Assembly: GCF_039539345.1 (NCBI RefSeq)
Contig: NZ_BAABCY010000099.1
Span: 36,879-100,878 of the forward strand
Length of the DNA stretch: 64,000 nt
Direction of reading: 5' to 3'
From: Snuella lapsa
GTDB taxonomy: Bacteria > Bacteroidota > Bacteroidia > Flavobacteriales > Flavobacteriaceae
The first letter of the stretch is position 1, and each line of letters starts with the position of its first letter. Positions 26,341 to 32,965 of this stretch are shown piece after piece. The notes under the pieces were generated by a model. The model was not told the origin of the DNA. It saw only the letters and a program-made list of their open reading frames with translations, and did no database searches. The position numbers and the translations under genes are program-made.

Positions 26341-27102
26341 ATGAAAAAAGAGCTTCAAATATTTTTAACTGCCATCATGTTCTTTACCAGAATTCCGTGT
26401 CCCAAATGGGTGAACCATGATAAGACATATTTAGAGAAAAGTGCCAGATACTTTTCACTGGTTGGCGTCATTGTTGGAAGCTTGGGTGCTTTGATTTTTT
26501 ATCTGGCATCTTTTATTTTTTCAACTGAAGTAGCTTTAATACTTAGTATGGTCACTACAATTTATATTACCGGTGCATTTCATGAAGACGGTTTAGCCGA
26601 TGTATGTGATGGCTTAGGGGGCGGATGGACCAAAGAAAAAATACTCTTAATCATGAAAGATTCCCGATTGGGCACTTATGGAGCTATTGGTATCGTCCTT
26701 ATACTTGCCATTAAATTTGCTGCATTAAGGGAAGTTCCTTCCAACTACATTCCGCTAGTTATTATTGCAGGCCATAGCATAAGTCGATTTATAGCAACCA
26801 CACTTATCTATACCCATCCATATGTTAGAGATACAGGAGATAGTAAAGCCAAACCTGCAGCTAAAAACATTACTCCCCAAATACTAATGGTAAGTGCAAT
26901 TTTTGGCATAGCGCCATTATTTCTGTTTAAATCCCCTATTATTTTTATAGCATTAATCCCTGCTTATTTTTCAAAAATATACCTAGGTATTAAATTCAAA
27001 AAATGGCTTGGAGGCCATACGGGTGATTGTGCAGGTGCCGTTCAGCAATTATCGGAAGTTGTTTTTTATTTAAGTATTATAGCGCTTTGGAAATTTATCT
27101 AG
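26341..27102 (+). CDS. cobS: Adenosylcobinamide-GDP ribazoletransferase (cobalamin synthase)
   Basis: A 253-residue inner-membrane enzyme joining adenosylcobinamide-GDP with alpha-ribazole (phosphate), the last assembly step. It has about six membrane segments and the conserved Asp/Gly-rich loops FHEDGLADVCDGLGGGWTKEK and MKDSRLGTYGAIG, plus LGGHTGDCAGAVQQLSE near the end. The ATG at 26341 gives the family start MKKELQIFLTAIMFFTRIPCP; an upstream ATG at 26296, inside cobT, would add 15 unrelated residues. Its 3' end is overlapped by cobC. Confidence 0.95.
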   Translation: MKKELQIFLTAIMFFTRIPCPKWVNHDKTYLEKSARYFSLVGVIVGSLGALIFYLASFIFSTEVALILSMVTTIYITGAFHEDGLADVCDGLGGGWTKEKILLIMKDSRLGTYGAIGIVLILAIKFAALREVPSNYIPLVIIAGHSISRFIATTLIYTHPYVRDTGDSKAKPAAKNITPQILMVSAIFGIAPLFLFKSPIIFIALIPAYFSKIYLGIKFKKWLGGHTGDCAGAVQQLSEVVFYLSIIALWKFI

Positions 27103-27659
27103 TTAGACATACCACACCCCTTATAGGAAAAGGCATCTGTTATGGACAGAGCGACTTAGATCTAGACAATGACCATTACAAAGAATTCAAAAACATTATC
27201 CAACAGATTCCACAAAACAAAGATTATCAAGTTTTTTCTAGCCCTTTAAAACGTTGCGCCTTATTAGCCTACCATTTAAGCAACTCTCCCATATTCGATG
27301 ATAGACTAAAAGAACTTCATTTTGGTGATTGGGAATTAAAAGCTTGGCATGATATTGCAGAAGAAGAACTCAATCCCTGGATGCAAGATTTTGTTAATAT
27401 TTCTCCACCCAATGGTGAATCCTATTTAGAATTAGCCTCCCGAGTAAATACTTTTTTTGAAGAATTAAAGCAAGTCCAAGCAACAAAGAATATTATAATT
27501 GTAACACATGCTGGTGCCATTAGAGCTTTCCTAGCTAAGCTTTTGGCGATTGAATTAGAACAATCGTTTAAAATAAAAATGGATTATGGAGCTGTTTTTC
27601 AGCTTAAAAAAGAAAACGGTGTATTAAACCTAATAACACCTTTAAACCTTAAGAGTTAA
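27087..27659 (+). CDS. cobC: Alpha-ribazole-5'-phosphate phosphatase (histidine phosphatase family), TTG start
   Basis: A 190-residue histidine phosphatase removing the 5' phosphate from alpha-ribazole phosphate or adenosylcobalamin phosphate. The N-terminal strand EIYLVRHTTP carries the catalytic His, then FSSPLKRCALLAYHL, KELHFGDWELKAW and a second catalytic His in IIVTHAGAIRAFL. No ATG gives this N-terminus; TTG at 27087 yields (M)EIYLVRHT, the standard start, and overlaps cobS by 16 bases. An in-frame ATG at 27027 would add 20 residues that read cobS codons out of frame. Its last 18 bases overlap the convergent Dph6-like gene. Confidence 0.88.
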   Translation: MEIYLVRHTTPLIGKGICYGQSDLDLDNDHYKEFKNIIQQIPQNKDYQVFSSPLKRCALLAYHLSNSPIFDDRLKELHFGDWELKAWHDIAEEELNPWMQDFVNISPPNGESYLELASRVNTFFEELKQVQATKNIIIVTHAGAIRAFLAKLLAIELEQSFKIKMDYGAVFQLKKENGVLNLITPLNLKS

Positions 27660-28292
27660 ATTGGCAAAGTTATAATTGCTAGAAACAGAAGCTCCTTCAA
27701 TGGCTATATCAATTCTATTTTTAAAAAAAGGAGCATTCACAACCAAAGTATGGAACTCTCCATTTTCACCACAAGCATCAACTCCCATGGCTTCTAAGGT
27801 TTCAATGAGTGCTCCATTTATAGTTTTACCCAAAAATGCTGGTCCCATTTGTTGGTTGCAAGAAACAATGACTGCCTCTAGCCCCACCTCAATCATGTCC
27901 AAAACCAACTGACGTCTGTTTCCCTGCCATAGAGGCAATACAGCTTCCAAGTTAGCAGCATGAGACACTTTCTCTTCCCAAATCCTATGGGAATCGATAT
28001 CAATATCACCAAAAACTGCATGCGACAAACTGAAAGTCTGGGATAACTGTTTTAAATTTTTAATATAATTGGCTTCATAAGCTTCCCATGTACTATTAAA
28101 AAAATGAATAGGCAGTTCCAATGCCTTGGCCTGTGCCTCTAAAACCTCTTTTGGAATACCATGTGATCGTGATCGATCACCATACTCGTTCATAACGTTT
28201 AAAAGTACAGTTGGTCTATAATTTAGCTGTATCGCTTTATAAAAGGCATAGCAGCTATCCTTACCACCACTCCATGAGCATAAAAAATTCAC
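27642..28292 (-). CDS. Dph6-like PP-loop ATP pyrophosphatase (second copy), GTG start
   Basis: A 216-residue relative of the protein at 21637, with a canonical PP-loop LCSWSGGKDSCYAFYKA, then RSRSHGIPKEVLEAQAKAL, AVFGDIDIDSHRIWEEK, LPLWQGNRRQLVLDMIEVG, SCNQQMGPAFLG and DACGENGEFHTLVVNAP. Family members are called diphthine--ammonia ligase, but a diphthamide role is not plausible in bacteria. The start is GTG at 28290-28292, the only start just ahead of the PP-loop strand. It lies between cobC (18-base convergent overlap) and btuF (divergent, 84 bases), so it is embedded in the B12 locus; a corrinoid-related amidotransfer or adenylation role is an inference. Confidence 0.85.
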   Translation of the reverse strand: MNFLCSWSGGKDSCYAFYKAIQLNYRPTVLLNVMNEYGDRSRSHGIPKEVLEAQAKALELPIHFFNSTWEAYEANYIKNLKQLSQTFSLSHAVFGDIDIDSHRIWEEKVSHAANLEAVLPLWQGNRRQLVLDMIEVGLEAVIVSCNQQMGPAFLGKTINGALIETLEAMGVDACGENGEFHTLVVNAPFFKNRIDIAIEGASVSSNYNFANLTLKV

Positions 28293-28376
28293 ACGTCAAA
28301 ATTTAATGCTTCAAAAGTAGCCATAGGCAAGGTAATTACAAAAAAATTAAAGACCTTTGATCTCTAATTTAGAGCA

Positions 28377-29519
28377 ATGCGTTTTATAACTCTTTTAATA
28401 AGCATTTTAATTATAGTAACTGGCTGTAAAAAAAATGAAAAAACTATAACTACTCCAGATCAGCAAATTAAATTTGTTACAAAAAGCATCAAGTACGCAA
28501 AAGGCTTTTCAATAAAATATTTTGACACGCATAAAGAAATTACCGTTACATCTGCCTGGCCAAAAAGCAAACAAACTTTTAAGTACCTACTGGTAGAAAA
28601 AGATCACGAAATACCTTTCCATGACAACAAAGCGGTGGTTATAAAAACTCCTGTATCTAAAGTGGTCGTAATGTCTACTACCAACATTCCTACATTGGAA
28701 TATTTAGATGTTGACAAGTGTTTGGTTGGCTTTCCCAACACCGAATATATTTCATCAAAGAGTACTAGAAAAAGAATAGATTCCGGTGAAGTTAAAGATC
28801 TTAATAACGATCTGGATATTAACATGGAGCTTCTTCTGGATTTGGCACCCGAATTGGTTATTGGGTTTTCTGTTAACGGTAATGACAAAACTCTTAATCA
28901 AATAGAAAAATTCAACATTCCTGTTGTATTTGATGGCGCATGGACAGAAGAACATCCGCTTGGAAGAGCTGAATGGATAAAATTTATAGCCGCTTTTTTT
29001 AATAAAGAAGAAAAAGCAGATTCTATCTTTGGTGAAATTGAAACATCTTATTTAAATGCAAAAAAAATGGCTTTAAATGTTGAGAAAAAACCAACGGTAC
29101 TTTCGGGATCTATGTTCAAGGACGTTTGGAACATCCCTGGCGGCAATAGCTTTATAGCCAAATATTTTAGAGATGCTAACACTAACTATTTATGGCATGA
29201 CAACAATAATACAGGAAGCCTCCAATTAAATTTTGAAAATGTACTTCAAAAAGCACAACAGGCCGAATTATGGATAGGTGCTGGAAATTTCAACAATAAA
29301 GCACAAATGATATCTAGTAGTAAAGGCTATTCCTTTTTTGATGCATTTAAAAACAACACTATTTATACCTATACAAATAAGGTTGGCACTAAAGGGGGCT
29401 TATTATATTACGAATTGGGTTCCCTACGTCCAGATATCATATTAAAGGATATTATTGCCATTGCACATCCAGATTTACTCAAAAATCACGAACTTTACTT
29501 TTTTAAACGCTTAGAATAA
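28377..29519 (+). CDS. btuF: Corrinoid ABC transporter substrate-binding lipoprotein
   Basis: A 380-residue lipoprotein (IIVTGC, Cys17) of the BtuF/FepB-like binding-protein class. Residues about 90-170 form the first lobe (VVVMSTTNIPTLEYLDVDKCLVG; LLLDLAPELVIGFSV), then a bridging helix region (EHPLGRAEWIKFIAAFFNKEEKADSIF) and a second lobe (TVLSGSMFKDVWNIPGGNSFIAKYFRD; YYELGSLRPDIILKDIIAIAHPDLL). It should deliver corrinoid to the permease encoded next. Substrate is inferred from the surrounding cob genes and btuB. btuC starts at the very next base. Confidence 0.85.
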   Translation: MRFITLLISILIIVTGCKKNEKTITTPDQQIKFVTKSIKYAKGFSIKYFDTHKEITVTSAWPKSKQTFKYLLVEKDHEIPFHDNKAVVIKTPVSKVVVMSTTNIPTLEYLDVDKCLVGFPNTEYISSKSTRKRIDSGEVKDLNNDLDINMELLLDLAPELVIGFSVNGNDKTLNQIEKFNIPVVFDGAWTEEHPLGRAEWIKFIAAFFNKEEKADSIFGEIETSYLNAKKMALNVEKKPTVLSGSMFKDVWNIPGGNSFIAKYFRDANTNYLWHDNNNTGSLQLNFENVLQKAQQAELWIGAGNFNNKAQMISSSKGYSFFDAFKNNTIYTYTNKVGTKGGLLYYELGSLRPDIILKDIIAIAHPDLLKNHELYFFKRLE

Positions 29520-30548
29520 TTGCCTAACAAAAGCACATATAAACTTGCCTTTACAGTACTAATCATACTTTTATTATTCTGTTTTTTCGCTAATATTAGT
29601 TTAGGCTCGGTATCTATTTCTAATTCTGAATTATTAAACATACTCCTGGGGACTTCCAAAAACAATTCCTTACATCAAATCGTATTTAATTATCGGCTAC
29701 CAAAAGCGTTCACTGCCATTATTGTAGGTTCTGGTTTGGGAGTATCGGGTCTTATGATGCAAACCTTATTTAGGAATCCACTAGCAGGCCCCTTTGTGCT
29801 AGGTATAACTTCTGGTGCCAGTCTTGGAGTTGCCTTAATAATCATGGGATCTGCTGCTTTTGGGGGTATATTGGTAGGGAGTTTGGTTACCAAATGGGGC
29901 ATTGTTATAGCTGCCAGTTTAGGAAGCTTTTTAGTTTTACTGTCTGTTTTGGTTGTATCGTCCCGTGTTAGGGATACTATGGCCATTCTCATTATTGGCC
30001 TTATGTTTGGAAGTATTACAACCGCTATTGTTAGTGTACTTTCCTTTTTTAGTTCTGCCGAAGAACTACAACAATACATTTTTTGGGGATTTGGTAGCTT
30101 AGGAAACCTATCATGGGAAGAAGTGTTTATTTTATTTATCATTTACTTTTTTGGAATTCTTTTAAGCTTAAGCTCAATAAAAGCCTTAAATACATTATTA
30201 CTGGGAGAAAACTATGCCAGGAGTCTAGGGCTGCACATTAAGCGCAGTAGATTAGTAATTATAGTAGCTACCAGTTTGTTAGCTGGCACCATAACAGCTT
30301 TTACAGGACCAATAGCATTTATTGGGTTAGCCATTCCACATATGACCAGACAGATTTTTAACACATCTAACCATAAATTATTACTACCTGCCGTATTTAT
30401 TTTTGGTGCCATCATTATGCTTATATGTGATAGTATAGCTCAGCTCCCTACAAGTGATTATACACTTCCTATTAACGTTATTACATCGTTAATTGGAGCC
30501 CCCGTAGTTATATGGTTGTTGGTTAGAAAACGAAAAATGGTTTTTTAA
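29520..30548 (+). CDS. btuC: Corrinoid ABC transporter permease (FecCD/BtuC family), TTG start
   Basis: A 342-residue inner-membrane permease with about ten hydrophobic segments. FecCD-family landmarks are VFNYRLPKAFTAIIVGSGLGVSGLMMQTLFRNPLAGPFVLGITSGASLG and GPIAFIGLAIPHMTRQIF, the latter including the coupling region that contacts the ATPase. The start is TTG at 29520, immediately after the btuF TAA; no ATG gives a sensible N-terminus. Length is normal for the family. The 18 bases that separate it from btuD suggest a single transcript. Confidence 0.9.
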   Translation: MPNKSTYKLAFTVLIILLLFCFFANISLGSVSISNSELLNILLGTSKNNSLHQIVFNYRLPKAFTAIIVGSGLGVSGLMMQTLFRNPLAGPFVLGITSGASLGVALIIMGSAAFGGILVGSLVTKWGIVIAASLGSFLVLLSVLVVSSRVRDTMAILIIGLMFGSITTAIVSVLSFFSSAEELQQYIFWGFGSLGNLSWEEVFILFIIYFFGILLSLSSIKALNTLLLGENYARSLGLHIKRSRLVIIVATSLLAGTITAFTGPIAFIGLAIPHMTRQIFNTSNHKLLLPAVFIFGAIIMLICDSIAQLPTSDYTLPINVITSLIGAPVVIWLLVRKRKMVF

Positions 30549-30567
30549 AATAGTTAAAACACAGAAA

Positions 30568-31365
30568 TTGGTGACAACTAAACCCAAACATATTATTTTA
30601 AATACTACAGATTTAGCAATAGGTTATACTTCAAAAAAGTCTAAAAGTATTGTTGCTTCTAATATTAACATAGAGCTCCACCGTGGTGAATTGGTTGGGT
30701 TGGTTGGCGCAAATGGCATTGGAAAGTCAACACTTTTAAGAACACTAACAACCCTTCAAAACCCGTTGGGCGGGAGCATAAAACTAAACAATAAAACACT
30801 TTCAAATTACAGTGCTATTGAACTGGCTAAAACCATGAGTTTAGTCCTAACAGAACAAATTGTTTCAAAAAATTTATCTGTTTTTGAGTTGATAGCTTTA
30901 GGGAGACAGCCCTACACCAACTGGATTGGTAATATGCAGGCCGAAGACATTTCTATGGTTAATCAAGCCTTGAAATTAGCCAACATTTACGACATTAGGT
31001 ATAAAAAGTGTTTTGAACTAAGTGATGGTCAATTACAAAAAGTAATGATAGCAAGAGCCCTAGCTCAAGACACGGATTTAATTATTCTGGACGAGCCCAC
31101 CACGCACCTAGACATGTATCATAAAGCGTATATTTTAAAGTTACTCCAAAAGCTTGTTAAAGAAACCAACAAGACCATTTTGTTTTCTTCTCATGAAATC
31201 GATTTGGCCATTCAATTATGTGACAAAATGGTTGTTATGGTTAAAGACAACGTAGAAGCCGATCAACCTTGCAATTTAATTACTAAAGGCGTTTTTCAAT
31301 CTTTGTTCCCCAAAGATCTCATCGATTTCGATTCGAATACAGGAAGCTTTAGAGTTAAAAAATAA
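30568..31365 (+). CDS. btuD: Corrinoid ABC transporter ATP-binding protein, non-ATG start
   Basis: A 265-residue ABC ATPase. Walker A is GLVGANGIGKSTLL, the Q-loop lies near SLVLTEQ, the signature is ELSDGQLQKVMIARALAQ (LSDGQ rather than LSGGQ), Walker B and D-loop are LIILDEPTTHLD, and the switch His is in FSSHEID. The first codons are TTG GTG; either could start translation and there is no ATG nearby. Third gene of btuFCD. The last 60 residues are a C-terminal extension normal for this class. Confidence 0.9.
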   Translation: MVTTKPKHIILNTTDLAIGYTSKKSKSIVASNINIELHRGELVGLVGANGIGKSTLLRTLTTLQNPLGGSIKLNNKTLSNYSAIELAKTMSLVLTEQIVSKNLSVFELIALGRQPYTNWIGNMQAEDISMVNQALKLANIYDIRYKKCFELSDGQLQKVMIARALAQDTDLIILDEPTTHLDMYHKAYILKLLQKLVKETNKTILFSSHEIDLAIQLCDKMVVMVKDNVEADQPCNLITKGVFQSLFPKDLIDFDSNTGSFRVKK

Positions 31366-31396
31366 TGTAGCCGCATCCTTTAGGGATACGGCTACA
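31366..31396 (-). terminator. Terminator hairpin at the end of btuFCD and the GH109-like gene
   Basis: TGTAGCCG-C-ATCC pairs with GGAT-A-CGGCTACA around a TTTA loop, with one mismatch. The run of T residues lies on the minus-strand side, so it best serves the oxidoreductase gene ending at 31450, and the hairpin immediately follows the btuD stop. Confidence 0.65.
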
Positions 31397-31449
31397 GAAT
31401 TCAAAAAGTGATTTTAATACTAAAATCTTATTAACTAACTCAAAAATTA

Positions 31450-32847
31450 TTACTTAATGATATCCAAAGGCTTTGTAGTTCTCCAAGCTCCCCTTGTAAA
31501 ATCAGGGAATTTTTGAGAATCACCGTGTGCTTTAACCGAAGCCTCGCTTAATGGTCCTACAGCACTCCAGAAACAACCTTCATAAACATTTTGATCTAAA
31601 GGTTGTCCCTTACGCAAACATTCAACAATACGGTAAAGCATCATGAAATCCATACCGCCATGGCCTCCCATTTTCTTGGAAACTTCCCCTAAACGTTTAT
31701 ACAATGGGTGTTCGTACTTTTCGTAAATAGCTTCTAATGCCTCTCCTTGTGCCCAACTATGATGGTTTTTAGTTGCCCCTTCAACACCTCCTTCTAAGGC
31801 AATACGCGTAGGGAAACCTGTTAAAGTTCCGTTAGTTCCCTGAATTAGATTATGTCTGGAATATGGTCTTGGACTTGTTTCGTCCCATTGAACCATAACC
31901 GTACGACCTAAAGTTGTTTTTATTATAGATGTATTTATATCACCTCCCTTAAAGTCCATTTGATTCCACTTATGGTCTTTATCAAAATTCTTTTTGGCAT
32001 ATATATTACGTCCACGTCCAGGTGAAGAAAATGAATTGATGCGTTCAAAGTTATCTTCTCCTCTTGCTAAATTCATGTATTGTGCTACTGGACCTAATCC
32101 ATGTGTAGGATATAGATTACCGTCTCTATTGGCATACTCATAACTTCTCCACGATCCTGTTCCACGTTCTACCTGATGCATTTGTCCACGTAGTTCATGA
32201 ATATAAGCAGCTTCACCATGAAGTAATTCCCCTATTACACCTTGTCTACACATATTAAGATACAACAACTCCTCACGTCCATAATTAACGTTCTCCATCA
32301 TCATACAGTGCTTCTGTGTTTTCTCTGATGTCTTCACTATGTCCCACATTTCTTTTATGGTCACTGCAATAGGCACTTCTACAAAGGCATGTGCTCCGGC
32401 CTCCATTGCTGTGATAGCCATTGGCGCATGCAAACTCCAAGGTGTTGCTATAACAACCATGTCTGGCTTAACAGTATTCAACATCTTTTTCCACTCATCT
32501 GGCCCTCCGTAGTAAGTCTTAATATCTTTATGACGTTGTCCAGCACCAATCTCTTTACACTTATCGGCCGACTTTTTGGCTAAATCTTCATACAAATCAC
32601 TTATAGCAACTACCTCTGTTCCTTCAATAGTAGCGATCTGTCTTGCATGACCCGAACCTCTTGCACCAACACCAATAAAAGCACATCGTACTGTATCCAG
32701 TTTAGGAGCTGCAAAATCCCCCATATAATTTTCCTTGTATGCATTTGATGCCTCATAGCTATCGGCATTCAAAAAATTTGGCAAGAAAGCTAAACCTACA
32801 CCTGCCATTGATGATTTTCTTAAAAAATCCCTTCTATTAGAATTCAT
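31450..32847 (-). CDS. GH109-like Gfo/Idh/MocA-family protein with Tat signal
   Basis: A 465-residue exported NAD-dependent protein. The N-terminus NSNRRDFLRKSSMAGVGLAFL is a twin-arginine signal. A Rossmann fold follows (CAFIGVGARGSGHARQIA; PDMVVIATPWSLHAPMAITAMEAGAHAFVEVP). The C-terminal half resembles the glycoside hydrolase 109 group (alpha-N-acetylgalactosaminidase): ENVNYGREELLYLNMCRQGVIGELLHGEAAYIHELRG, GNLYPTHGLGPVAQYMNLARG, GGHGGMDFMMLYRIVECLRKG, PLSEASVKAHG. GH109 enzymes cleave by an NAD-dependent oxidation-elimination mechanism. Substrate is not shown by sequence. The regulator-like gene just upstream may control it. Confidence 0.83.
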   Translation of the reverse strand: MNSNRRDFLRKSSMAGVGLAFLPNFLNADSYEASNAYKENYMGDFAAPKLDTVRCAFIGVGARGSGHARQIATIEGTEVVAISDLYEDLAKKSADKCKEIGAGQRHKDIKTYYGGPDEWKKMLNTVKPDMVVIATPWSLHAPMAITAMEAGAHAFVEVPIAVTIKEMWDIVKTSEKTQKHCMMMENVNYGREELLYLNMCRQGVIGELLHGEAAYIHELRGQMHQVERGTGSWRSYEYANRDGNLYPTHGLGPVAQYMNLARGEDNFERINSFSSPGRGRNIYAKKNFDKDHKWNQMDFKGGDINTSIIKTTLGRTVMVQWDETSPRPYSRHNLIQGTNGTLTGFPTRIALEGGVEGATKNHHSWAQGEALEAIYEKYEHPLYKRLGEVSKKMGGHGGMDFMMLYRIVECLRKGQPLDQNVYEGCFWSAVGPLSEASVKAHGDSQKFPDFTRGAWRTTKPLDIIK

Positions 32848-32904
32848 AAATACAACTGTTTTAAATTTTGTGGTCTAAATATACATCCAGAAGTCGTATA
32901 ACTA

Positions 32905-32923
32905 GGTGAACAAATGGGTGAAC
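32905..32923 (-). promoter_or_regulatory. Heptamer direct repeat upstream of the GH109-like gene
   Basis: GTTCACC (minus strand) occurs twice with 5 bases between, a 12-base period, about 58-76 bases before the GH109-like start. SARP-type regulators bind heptameric direct repeats with a period of about 11, and a membrane SARP-like protein is encoded next door. The link is an inference. Confidence 0.4.
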
Positions 32924-32965
32924 GCATTATTTTTTTAAGAAAAAAACATTTTTTTAACGTTTCTT

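Noticed and set aside
21637..28292. A true diphthamide pathway
   Set aside because: Diphthamide is made on eukaryotic and archaeal EF2; no Dph1/2/5 genes are present and the context is B12.
29690..30142. 150-codon open frame on the minus strand
   Set aside because: It lies fully antisense inside btuC, whose hydrophobic codons leave the opposite strand open; composition is unlike a real protein (Pro/Ile/Lys runs).
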